Source of the DNA: Candidatus Kaiserbacteria bacterium
GTDB lineage: Bacteria > Patescibacteriota > Minisyncoccia > Phycocordibacterales > UBA918
Direction: 5' to 3'
Assembly (NCBI GenBank): GCA_024653575.1
Contig: JANLIJ010000003.1
Coordinates: 1-32,322 of the forward strand
DNA: 32,322 nucleotides
Positions 19,394 to 26,692 of the stretch are shown in pieces (position 1 is the first letter of the stretch; each line of letters opens with the position of its first letter). The position numbers and the translations under genes are program-made. A model generated the notes under the pieces. It had not been told where the DNA came from and did no database searches. It saw only the letters and a program-made list of their open reading frames with translations.

Positions 19394-20464
19394 ATGATTT
19401 CTGTCAGATTTTCAGTTGCAACGTTGTGCGCAGTTGCATGTTTATTTATTTTGGGTATACAGACAACGCACGCACAGGATTCAGCGGGGATTACACTCAT
19501 TCCTGCGACAATTGAAGAGGCTGCAGACCCTGGAAGCTCACTGACACAGACGCTAAAGGTGACAAACGAGAGTGATGTCGATAAGGAGTATTTTCTCTAC
19601 ACAAAGAATATCAGAGGTGTGAATGCCGGAGGGGCTCCACTCTTTGCAGAAGAGGGTTCTGAGGAAACTGGATTTGAATTGACTGATTGGCTTACCATTC
19701 AAACTGAGCCACTCAAAGTCCCAGCTTTTTCAACCGTCGAATTGCCCATTACAATCAATGTGCCCGGGGATGCAACACCAGGGAGCCACTTTGGTGGTGT
19801 CTTTGTGTCAGTTGAGCCACCGAAGCTTCGCGAGATTGGTGCTGGAGTTGGGTATGAGGTTGCATCAATCATCAGCATCAGAATCAGTGGTGACATCATT
19901 GATACCGCACGCGTGAGATCATTCTCAACCGATAAATTACTCTATGGAACAAAGGATGTTGGGTTTACTGCAAGAATTGAAAACCAAGGAAATATCCTCA
20001 TCCGTCCTCGAGGTCCACTTACCGTAACGAGCGTCTTCGGTGGAAAGCCAGAAGTGATGACCGTGAATGAAAATCTCGCTGGCGTCTTCCCGGGTACTGC
20101 ACGGGATATTAATTTTACATGGTCGTCAGAAGGATTTGGCTTTGGGAAATATGAAGCGGTCCTCGCGCTTGCGTATGATGGGAAGGAGGGACAGAAGACT
20201 ATAGATGCAACAGTCATTTTTTGGGTATTCCCAATAAAGGTTATGGTGGGAATACTCTTCGCAATCGTTGTGGTGGTACTCCTTGGGTATGTCCTCACAC
20301 GCTACTATATCAATCAGGCCATTATGCGTTCTGCCGGTGGACATAGAATAGTTCCCACTCGATATCGACGTCAGGTTGGCATCTCACGCTTTGCGTTTAT
20401 CTCGACTGCAATTCTCGCAACAATCATCCTTTTCTTGCTTGTCGTCCTCATATTCTCAGCATAG
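19394..20464 (+). CDS. DUF916-like exported protein with C-terminal membrane segments
   Basis: The 356-residue product has a signal peptide (residues 1-27, ending TTHAQDS). A domain at about 30-150 begins ITLIPATIEEAADPGSSL, with LKVTNESDVDKEYFLYTKN and ELPITINVPGDATPGSHFGG. This resembles DUF916/WxL-associated proteins that bind peptidoglycan and surface proteins in Gram-positives. A second Ig-like domain (about 175-265, VGFTARIENQGNILIRPRG) follows. Two membrane segments lie at about 277-300 (IKVMVGILFAIVVVVLLGYV) and 335-356 (FISTAILATIILFLLVVLIF). It probably anchors surface proteins from the neighbouring genes. The assignment is by pattern, not by alignment. Confidence 0.75.
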   Translation: MISVRFSVATLCAVACLFILGIQTTHAQDSAGITLIPATIEEAADPGSSLTQTLKVTNESDVDKEYFLYTKNIRGVNAGGAPLFAEEGSEETGFELTDWLTIQTEPLKVPAFSTVELPITINVPGDATPGSHFGGVFVSVEPPKLREIGAGVGYEVASIISIRISGDIIDTARVRSFSTDKLLYGTKDVGFTARIENQGNILIRPRGPLTVTSVFGGKPEVMTVNENLAGVFPGTARDINFTWSSEGFGFGKYEAVLALAYDGKEGQKTIDATVIFWVFPIKVMVGILFAIVVVVLLGYVLTRYYINQAIMRSAGGHRIVPTRYRRQVGISRFAFISTAILATIILFLLVVLIFSA

Positions 20465-20467
20465 CTG

Positions 20468-20476
20468 TGATACACT
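20468..20476 (+). promoter_or_regulatory. Possible extended -10 before the gene at 20492
   Basis: TGATACACT (TG-N-TACACT) lies 15 nt before the ATG at 20492, within the 27-bp gap after the preceding stop. Confidence 0.35.
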
Positions 20477-20491
20477 TACATACATAAATAT

Positions 20492-20902
20492 ATGCAGGCA
20501 GTTGGATATTCTAGTTTTCTAAGGATTTCAGCACTTGTGACAGCACTGGTGCTTGTGTTTGATAGCGGTATTCTCATGCCGGTTACGAGTCAACTCTCCG
20601 ATACAACTATTCTCTACGTGGCAAGCATTGGTGTTGGTGCTTCAGCGTCAGTGCCAGAGAGTGAAATCAATGCATTGTCTGCACAAATTGCAGAAAGACA
20701 GAGGGTGCTTGATGCAAAGGAGGCAGAACTCAATGAGCGAGAGATTGCAACGCGTTCATTCAGCGTGTCAGGTACAACAGAGAATCTGTCGACCTATGTA
20801 CTCAGTACAATCCTCTTCATTTTAACCGTTCTGATCGTTCTCAACTACGCAATGGATTGGGCACGGGTAAGGTCATATCGTTATGAAAGACAGGTTGGTT
20901 AA
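20492..20902 (+). CDS. Small membrane protein with periplasm-side coiled coil
   Basis: The 136-residue product has an N-terminal hydrophobic segment (about residues 10-30, ALVTALVLVFDSGILM), a short linker, and a coiled coil at about 55-85 (EINALSAQIAERQRVLDAKE). A second membrane helix lies at about 103-121 (TYVLSTILFILTVLIVLNY), with a basic tail RVRSYRYERQVG. The two helices place the coiled coil outside. Its last 20 nt overlap the start of the FGE-fold gene at 20883, so the two are translationally coupled. It may act as an assembly partner or anchor for the FGE-fold proteins. No family is recognised. Confidence 0.7.
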   Translation: MQAVGYSSFLRISALVTALVLVFDSGILMPVTSQLSDTTILYVASIGVGASASVPESEINALSAQIAERQRVLDAKEAELNEREIATRSFSVSGTTENLSTYVLSTILFILTVLIVLNYAMDWARVRSYRYERQVG

Positions 20903-21680
20903 AGGAATATTGACTGTTGTCGGCGCCGTTGCATTTTCAACGCTCGGTATTTATGCTTCAGATTCGCTCCAAGGCATAGGCCAGCTTGCGGGTGTTGGTG
21001 GTACAAGTACCTGTGCAGAAGGAACGGTGGCAACTGTTGTCGCTGGAAAAGCACTCTGTGTTGATATGTATGAGGCTAGCCCTTCTGATGACTGTCCGTA
21101 TCACACGCTCTCAAACACTGTACAGAGTGAAGAAAATGCAAGTACTAAGAATTGCTTTGGAGTTTCTGTGGAAGAAAAAGTACCATGGAATTTCATATCA
21201 TTACCACAAGCACAGAGAATGTGCGCGAGTGCAGGGAAACGTCTTCCGACTAGTGAAGAGTGGTATTACATTGCGCTGGGAACCGATGCTGACTCGTGCA
21301 CTATCGAGGGAGACCGTGTCATGAATACGGGGAATCGCGATTGTGTATCGAGTGTCGGTGTATACGATGCTGTGGGGAACGTGTGGGAGTGGGTAAATGA
21401 GGAAGTCCAGGGCAATACATTCAACAATCGTAAGCTTCCTGAGGAGGGGTATGTTACCTCCGTAGATACCCAGGGAATTGCACTTACTACAGGAGCCGAT
21501 GCCGATAGTTTATATGGAAAAGATTACATGTGGTCGAAGACGGAGGGAGTGTTTGGCATGATTCGAGGAGGATTTTATGGGAGTAAACAGGATGCAGGGC
21601 TTTATTCAGTGAACGCATCAGTGCAGACTGGGTTTGCAACTCAAGGGGTCGGGTTTAGGTGTGTAAAAGATTTGTTCTAG
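20883..21680 (+). CDS. Exported FGE-sulfatase-fold protein 1
   Basis: The 265-residue product has an N-terminal signal or anchor (about residues 6-24, GILTVVGAVAFSTLGIYASD). The formylglycine-generating-enzyme (C-type-lectin-like) fold follows: CAEGTVATV, LCVDMYEASP, VPWNFISLPQAQRMCASAGK with RLPTSEEWYYIALG, then VYDAVGNVWEWV, MIRGGFYGSK and the terminal GVGFRCVKD. In true FGE enzymes a cysteine pair near the C-terminus binds copper and oxidises substrate cysteine; no such pair is visible between RGG and GFRC. It is therefore more likely a binding or structural member. Extra cysteines suggest disulfides outside the cell. A tandem paralogue follows at 21710. Confidence 0.85.
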   Translation: MKDRLVKGILTVVGAVAFSTLGIYASDSLQGIGQLAGVGGTSTCAEGTVATVVAGKALCVDMYEASPSDDCPYHTLSNTVQSEENASTKNCFGVSVEEKVPWNFISLPQAQRMCASAGKRLPTSEEWYYIALGTDADSCTIEGDRVMNTGNRDCVSSVGVYDAVGNVWEWVNEEVQGNTFNNRKLPEEGYVTSVDTQGIALTTGADADSLYGKDYMWSKTEGVFGMIRGGFYGSKQDAGLYSVNASVQTGFATQGVGFRCVKDLF

Positions 21681-21696
21681 ATTTGTACATCTCACG

Positions 21697-21702
21697 TATA
21701 CT
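21697..21702 (+). promoter_or_regulatory. -10 box of the second FGE-fold gene
   Basis: TATACT ends 7 nt before the ATG at 21710, in the 29-bp gap between the paralogues. Confidence 0.6.
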
Positions 21703-21709
21703 GTAGAGT

Positions 21710-22513
21710 ATGAAATGGGGTAAGGGAATCCTTGTCGTTTTGGGTGCGCTTGTTATAACGGCGCTCGGTATTGATGCGGCTGATACGCTCAACGGCTCGA
21801 AGGGAACGCTTCTTTCTCAGGTTATTTCAAGTGGTAATAGCGTCTGTCCCTCGGGTATGGTTGAGGTCAAAAACATGCCCACAATCAGCTGTGTTGATGC
21901 ATATGAGGCTTCGGCTGGTAAGAAATGTGGAGCGCAAGACCCGGGGCAGGTGATGGCAACACAACAAAACATCGAAAGTAGAGAATGTGTTGCTGAGTCG
22001 AAGGTGGGGGCTCTGCCATGGAGATTTGTGACCCGTGATCAGGCAATGCAGTTGTGTGCGCGGGATGGAAAGCGTTTGCCAACAAGTGCGGAGTGGTATG
22101 CACTCGGACTCGGTATGGCAAATGTTGAAAATTCCTGCAATGTCTCGTCGAAAGTGATTGGTAAAACAGGAAATAGTGCTGAATGCAACTCTCCGGACGG
22201 GGTGTATGACCTGGTTGGTAATGTATGGGAGTGGGTAAGTGATGATGTCATTGACGGTAACTATAATGGTCAAGAGATGCCCGATACAGGGTATGTGTCA
22301 CAGGTTGATTCATCGGGAATGGCAGTTCTTGTAAGCGGAGAGGCACAGGAGCTCTTCGGCAAAGATTATTTTTGGTCACGAAAAGATGGTGCGTATGGAG
22401 TCATCCGGGGTGGATACTACGACAGTGGAACTGACGGTGGACTCTATACCGTGCATGCTGATACTCCCCCTACAACCTCGGGAACGGGTATAGGCTTCAG
22501 GTGTGTAAGATAA
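21710..22513 (+). CDS. Exported FGE-sulfatase-fold protein 2
   Basis: The 267-residue product is a paralogue of the upstream gene, matching it motif for motif: signal segment GILVVLGALVITALGIDAAD, SCVDAYEASAG, LPWRFVTRDQAMQLCARDGK with RLPTSAEWYALGLG, VYDLVGNVWEWVSDD, LFGKDYFWSRKDGAYG, VIRGGYYDSG and GIGFRCVR. Cysteine positions are largely shared with the first copy. The loop between RGG and GFRC (residues about 242-262) again lacks the catalytic cysteine pair. Such C-type-lectin-fold proteins are frequent on CPR cells, and some are targets of diversity-generating retroelements, but no reverse transcriptase is in the window. The two copies have diverged clearly, so the duplication is old. 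Confidence 0.85.
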   Translation: MKWGKGILVVLGALVITALGIDAADTLNGSKGTLLSQVISSGNSVCPSGMVEVKNMPTISCVDAYEASAGKKCGAQDPGQVMATQQNIESRECVAESKVGALPWRFVTRDQAMQLCARDGKRLPTSAEWYALGLGMANVENSCNVSSKVIGKTGNSAECNSPDGVYDLVGNVWEWVSDDVIDGNYNGQEMPDTGYVSQVDSSGMAVLVSGEAQELFGKDYFWSRKDGAYGVIRGGYYDSGTDGGLYTVHADTPPTTSGTGIGFRCVR

Positions 22514-22596
22514 ATGAAGAGAGAATCACCCCCTTTCTCATGTGCTCTGTACACAGACCCTGCTCTAAATAAGAAAGAATTTGTTTCGCTGTGCTG

Positions 22597-22602
22597 TACA
22601 AT
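22597..22602 (+). promoter_or_regulatory. -10 box of the dockerin-protein gene
   Basis: TACAAT ends 12 nt before the ATG at 22615. The in-frame GTG at 22591 would overlap it and is rejected as the start. Confidence 0.45.
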
Positions 22603-22614
22603 AGATATATAGCC

Positions 22615-24480
22615 ATGCAAAAGCAGGGAATTTTTAGGTATCAATGTTTCAAGTACCTTTTTGGTATTGTGTTTGCTTTAGCGGTGCTTGGCCTTTGTGG
22701 CACCGCTTCTGCTGCGACAATCACAAGCTACAGTGATAGATTGTCCAATTCGGCGCCTGTCGAAAGTTCAAATCATACAATCAATTTTACAACGACGGTT
22801 GCTATCCCAGCGGGAGGTTATATTCGTTATGTCCCCGACCCTGGTGATTTTGAAATACCTGCGTCGGTTAACTTCGATATCGACAACGTTGCGCTCTATG
22901 TAGCAACTTCTTCTGGTTACTCTCTCCGCACCGCAACAGCAACGGTCTCTGCCGTAGATGATGGTGTTTCAATCACTACCGGCACTTCAGGAAATATTGA
23001 AATCACACTGAACAGTACAGAAGGTGTACCCGCGGGTGCAAATCTGCGACTTCTCATTGGCTCTCACACACCAAATGCAACAACGACAGATATTGGCATT
23101 ACAAACCCAAATTCTGCGGGGACATTTGATTATGTTATTCGCGCAGGGGATATCACAACCAGTTCTCAGGTCCGAGGCAGGTATGCAATCGTGGACAAGG
23201 TTCATATTGATGATGTTGACACAAGGGAAACGGACGCACCTGTTCGATTCAACGGCGCACCATCGGGAACTATCTCAGGAACGACACTCTCCGTTGAGTT
23301 TTCACTCGAAACTGACGAGTTTGCAAAATGTAGGTATAGCACTGCATCTGGAACACCGTATTTCTCTATGGGAACAGAGTTCTCTACCTCATTTGTGACC
23401 GTACATTCAAAAGTTATTTCAGTTGCAACAAATACAGCCTACGTATTTTATATCCGTTGTATTGATGATGAAGGAAATGAGAACACCGATGACTATGAAA
23501 TATCATTCACGGTGCCCGAATATCCAGAAGGTACACCTGGTGGTACTGGTCAAACGGGAAGTGGCGGAGCCGGAGGCGGTACCGGTTCAGGGAGCGCAGG
23601 AGATGGAAGTGGAACATCCTCAGGAGGGGGAAGTGGAGGGGGCTCTACTTCAGGTACAGGCAGTGGAGGGGGAGGGGGAGGGGGTTCTGGGGCAAGTAGT
23701 GGAGGAAGCGGGGGTGGTGGAGGTTTCGAGGGCTCAAACAAGCCATATCAGAGTGGCGACGGGCTGGTTATTATTACGGGTTATGCTTTTCCGAGAAGCA
23801 CCATCACCATTCTTGTAGACGGAACGATAGCAGATACTGTAACGAGTGGTGCAAATGGTCAGTTTGAAATTTCACTCGACGACATTGCGCGAGGCGCGTA
23901 TACCTTCGGTGTCTATGGCACTGATAAGAGCGGAGTTAAGTCGAGTACCTACTCGACAACATTTACAGTTACAGGGGCGCGTGGCTCGACACTCTCAAAC
24001 ATTAACGTGATGCCTTCAATCAAGGTGTCACCAAATCCTGTAGACCCCAACAGCACGCTTGTCGTGAGTGGGTACTCGATACCTGATGCTACAGTAACGA
24101 TTGAAAATCAGAATGATAAAACAAGTGCATCGCTCAAAACATTTACTGCGCTCTCTGATGGTAATGGTTTTTGGACCACCAACATAAGTACCGATGGATT
24201 TAAGACAGGAACATATAAAGTGAGGGCGAAAGCGAAACAAGATACGGGAGTCTCAACAAACTTCTCTGGGTACACACTCTATGGAGTTGGCGAAGCTGCA
24301 AAAACTGGCGGTAGCTCTGACTTAAATCGTGATGGGAAGGTAAATCTTATTGACTTCTCCATCCTGCTCTTCTGGTGGAATAGTAATGGAGGAAATTCAA
24401 ATCCGTCGGCGGATATTAATGGCGATGGACGCGTTAGTCTCACTGATTTCTCTATCATGATCTTCAATTGGACCGGGTGA
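22615..24480 (+). CDS. Secreted multidomain protein with C-terminal dockerin
   Basis: The 621-residue product has a signal peptide (residues about 14-34, ending CGTASAATI). A beta-domain at about 35-205 (SNHTINFTTTVAIPAGGYI) resembles that of the protein at 18082. A fibronectin/Ig-like domain follows (about 210-305, with FAKCRYSTAS and YVFYIRCIDDEGN). An almost pure Gly/Ser hinge lies at about 309-374, then two Ig-like beta-domains at about 380-465 and 470-560. The C-terminal dockerin at about 569-621 has two calcium-loop repeats, DLNRDGKVNLIDFSILL and DINGDGRVSLTDFSIMI, each in the D-x-N-x-D-G form. Dockerins bind cohesins; a cohesin protein is encoded two genes downstream (25073). No catalytic domain is seen, so it is likely a structural or adhesive cargo. 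Confidence 0.85.
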   Translation: MQKQGIFRYQCFKYLFGIVFALAVLGLCGTASAATITSYSDRLSNSAPVESSNHTINFTTTVAIPAGGYIRYVPDPGDFEIPASVNFDIDNVALYVATSSGYSLRTATATVSAVDDGVSITTGTSGNIEITLNSTEGVPAGANLRLLIGSHTPNATTTDIGITNPNSAGTFDYVIRAGDITTSSQVRGRYAIVDKVHIDDVDTRETDAPVRFNGAPSGTISGTTLSVEFSLETDEFAKCRYSTASGTPYFSMGTEFSTSFVTVHSKVISVATNTAYVFYIRCIDDEGNENTDDYEISFTVPEYPEGTPGGTGQTGSGGAGGGTGSGSAGDGSGTSSGGGSGGGSTSGTGSGGGGGGGSGASSGGSGGGGGFEGSNKPYQSGDGLVIITGYAFPRSTITILVDGTIADTVTSGANGQFEISLDDIARGAYTFGVYGTDKSGVKSSTYSTTFTVTGARGSTLSNINVMPSIKVSPNPVDPNSTLVVSGYSIPDATVTIENQNDKTSASLKTFTALSDGNGFWTTNISTDGFKTGTYKVRAKAKQDTGVSTNFSGYTLYGVGEAAKTGGSSDLNRDGKVNLIDFSILLFWWNSNGGNSNPSADINGDGRVSLTDFSIMIFNWTG

Positions 24481-24489
24481 GTTAGCTAC

Positions 24490-24532
24490 TAGCTATTAGT
24501 CGTTAGTTAACAACTAATAGCTAACGACTAAT
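24490..24532. repeat. Overlapping palindromes with mutually exclusive stems
   Basis: TAGCTATTAG (24490-24499) pairs with CTAATAGCTA (24514-24523), and ATTAGTCGTTAG (24495-24506) pairs with CTAACGACTAAT (24521-24532). The arms overlap, so only one stem can form at a time. Further TAGTCGTTAG/ACTAATGACTAAT-like words surround it. It lies between the dockerin-protein stop and the Hsp20 promoter and may act as a terminator or switch. Confidence 0.7.
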
Positions 24533-24545
24533 GACTAATATAATT

Positions 24546-24588
24546 TGTGTATAAGTGTTGCAAAAAAAACTTTGTGATACCGTATAAT
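24546..24588 (+). promoter_or_regulatory. Promoter of the Hsp20-cohesin operon
   Basis: TTGCAA (24558-24563) and TATAAT (24583-24588) are 19 nt apart; TATAAT ends 8 nt before the ATG at 24597. TGTGTATAA at 24546-24554 is the reverse of a DnaA-box-like sequence. No CIRCE-type heat-shock operator is seen. Confidence 0.6.
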
Positions 24589-24596
24589 ACTTAGGT

Positions 24597-25061
24597 ATGT
24601 CCTTTTTGCAGAGACTAAAAGGAAGAGGTGTTCGTACGGAACAACGGCTACAATCGAGCGAGGAAGAGACTGCGCTTGATAAGATTGTACAGCTTGATGT
24701 GGATGTGTTTCAAACGACCGACCTTATTATCGTGTACGCACAAGCTGCGGGCGCGGAACTTTCTGATATTCATGTATCCATTGAAGGTGATGCCGACGTC
24801 GTTCTCATTGAAGGAAAGAGACTTAGGCCAGTGCATCTTGCATTTGCAAAAGTAAAACCAGAGGGGGCATTCTTTACCGAAGAGTGTGTCTGGGGTGATT
24901 TCTATAGACGTATTATTTTGCCCGAGAGTGTCGACATTGCCCACGCAGAAGCAAAGGTGAAGAATGGCGTCCTTGTGCTCGTCCTCCCGCTTCTGCGACC
25001 TGAAGAAAAAGAAAAAGTAAGACTTAAAATTAACCGGGTGAAGGGGAAACCGACCCGGTAA
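24597..25061 (+). CDS. Small heat-shock protein, Hsp20/alpha-crystallin family
   Basis: The 154-residue product has an alpha-crystallin domain at about residues 35-145: LDVDVFQTTDLIIVYAQAAG, ISDI-type strand ELSDIHVSIEG, ADVVLIEGKR, FYRRIILPESVD and the conserved AEAKVKNGVLVLVLPL. Such proteins are ATP-independent cytoplasmic holdases for unfolding proteins. The N-terminal arm is short and charged, and the basic tail KINRVKGKPTR lacks a clear IxI motif. It begins a two-gene unit with the cohesin protein (11-nt gap), an unusual pairing. Domain assignment is sure; why a cytoplasmic chaperone is linked to a surface protein is unclear. Confidence 0.9.
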   Translation: MSFLQRLKGRGVRTEQRLQSSEEETALDKIVQLDVDVFQTTDLIIVYAQAAGAELSDIHVSIEGDADVVLIEGKRLRPVHLAFAKVKPEGAFFTEECVWGDFYRRIILPESVDIAHAEAKVKNGVLVLVLPLLRPEEKEKVRLKINRVKGKPTR

Positions 25062-25072
25062 AGACACAGCTT

Positions 25073-26587
25073 ATGCACGTTCCTTTTGTACCTTATAAAA
25101 CCACAACGACACTTTTAAAATTACTCGTCGCTTTCACGTTGCTTTTTTCCTGTGGAGAAATTACACATGCTGCTGATATCTCTATTTCACCAAGCACCGG
25201 CTCATACTCAGTGGGGCAATCGTTTACGGTCACCATCCAAACAAATCCACAAGGGAAGAGCGTAAACGCAGTTGAGGCGAAACTTAGTTTTGATAATACA
25301 AAGATTTCTGTAACGGGACTGTCAAAAACAGGGTCCGTTTTCTCACTATGGACAACGGAGCCGACATTTTCAAATTCTGCCGGAACCATTGATTTTGGTG
25401 GAGGAAGCCCGTCACCGTTTACAACAAAATCGAACCTCATCACCGTGACCTTTAAGGCAATCGCTGAGGGTTCTGCAACTGTTTCTACCGCATCGGCTTC
25501 AGTACTTGCTGCTGATGGCCTTGGTACTGATGTGTATACTGGTCCAGTAAATGCGTCATATACATTGACTACTGCATCCACACCAACGCCAGCAGAGGAA
25601 ACACCTACAAAAGCTGAGGACACTGAGGATTCTGATGCAACAATAACATTTGGTGACCCGCCACGGGCTCCAGAAGCAGGTTCGACAGTCTTTCTCGATC
25701 CAGAACTCTGGTACCCAACGAAAGTTGGTGTCTTCACTTGGGAAGTCCCGTTTGATGTAGACGTACTCGCACTCGATATTTCGACATCATCGGAATTTGA
25801 GCCAGTAACGGTGTATGACCCACCAATAGAACAACTTTCTTTAAATGAGGAATTGCTTACTGATGGTGTGCAGTATCTCACCATGCAGTACAAGAATCAG
25901 GTTGGCTGGGGAGCAATACTCCACCGAAAGATTATGGTTGATACGACACCGCCACTTCCATTTATTGTGAATGTGCGTGCGGGTAATTCTGCAACTGCAT
26001 TCCCACTCCTCACCTTTGAGGCGAGAGATGAGACCTCTGGAGTGGTGAAATATGAAATGAGTATTGCTGATGGGGAACCGGTTGAAATAACACCCGATGA
26101 AGCAAAGCTCGGGTATCTCCTCAAGGACTTGGAGGATGGAACGTATACGGTAAAAGTTGTCGCACATGACTTTGCAGGGAATAAGACTGAATCAAGCTCA
26201 GCCGTTCTTATAACTGCAGGGTGGCATCCACCGGTTGAAGTGGTTGCATCAACATCGATTTGGGATTACTTCAAGGGAAAGAATCTTGCGATAATCATTC
26301 TTCTCATTGGAATCATCGGACTCATTGCATATATAGCGTACATGCAAAAAATGCATGAGCACCGAGAGCAAAAACTTCGAAAAGAGACGAAGGAAATTCA
26401 GGAACAAATGGAAAAGATATTCTCTGCACTGCGAGATGAGATCTACGATCAGATCAACATGATTACGAAACATGAGCGTCTTTCAAAGAAGGAAAAGGAG
26501 GCGGTAGAGGGACTCAACCAAGCACTTGAGGTATCAGAAACACTTATTGAAAAGGAAATAACAGACGTCAGTAAAATTCTAAAATAA
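25073..26587 (+). CDS. Membrane-anchored cohesin-domain protein
   Basis: The 504-residue product has a signal peptide (residues about 12-34, ending ITHAADI). A cohesin-like domain at about 35-165 (DISISPSTGSYSVGQSFTV, VNAVEAKLSFDNTKISVTGL, LITVTFKAIAEGSATV) is the partner fold for dockerins. A Thr/Glu-rich linker is followed by a middle beta-domain (about 200-285) and an Ig-like domain at about 292-382 (PPLPFIVNVRAGNSATAFP, YTVKVVAHDFAGNKTE). One membrane helix at about 404-423 precedes an intracellular coiled coil (EHREQKLRKETKEIQEQM) to the end. The layout presents the cohesin outside and the coiled coil inside. With the dockerin protein upstream it suggests a surface docking pair. Confidence 0.85.
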   Translation: MHVPFVPYKTTTTLLKLLVAFTLLFSCGEITHAADISISPSTGSYSVGQSFTVTIQTNPQGKSVNAVEAKLSFDNTKISVTGLSKTGSVFSLWTTEPTFSNSAGTIDFGGGSPSPFTTKSNLITVTFKAIAEGSATVSTASASVLAADGLGTDVYTGPVNASYTLTTASTPTPAEETPTKAEDTEDSDATITFGDPPRAPEAGSTVFLDPELWYPTKVGVFTWEVPFDVDVLALDISTSSEFEPVTVYDPPIEQLSLNEELLTDGVQYLTMQYKNQVGWGAILHRKIMVDTTPPLPFIVNVRAGNSATAFPLLTFEARDETSGVVKYEMSIADGEPVEITPDEAKLGYLLKDLEDGTYTVKVVAHDFAGNKTESSSAVLITAGWHPPVEVVASTSIWDYFKGKNLAIIILLIGIIGLIAYIAYMQKMHEHREQKLRKETKEIQEQMEKIFSALRDEIYDQINMITKHERLSKKEKEAVEGLNQALEVSETLIEKEITDVSKILK

Positions 26588-26606
26588 ACAGTCCACCAAT
26601 CCACAG

Positions 26607-26642
26607 TTATAGCGCGTCAAACTACGGTCTGACGCGCTATAA
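26607..26642 (+). terminator. Strong hairpin after the cohesin gene
   Basis: TTATAGCGCGTCA (26607-26619) pairs perfectly with 26630-26642 around a 10-nt loop, 20 bp after the stop. No T run follows, so it may be a terminator or an mRNA-stabilising structure. Confidence 0.65.
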
Positions 26643-26692
26643 TTATGATTGAGCCGTACTCTATTTGAGTATTGGCTCGCTTCCTCGTGGAG

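Noticed and set aside
20883-22513. Diversity-generating retroelement
   Set aside because: FGE-fold proteins are typical targets, but there is no reverse transcriptase gene and no template repeat in the window.
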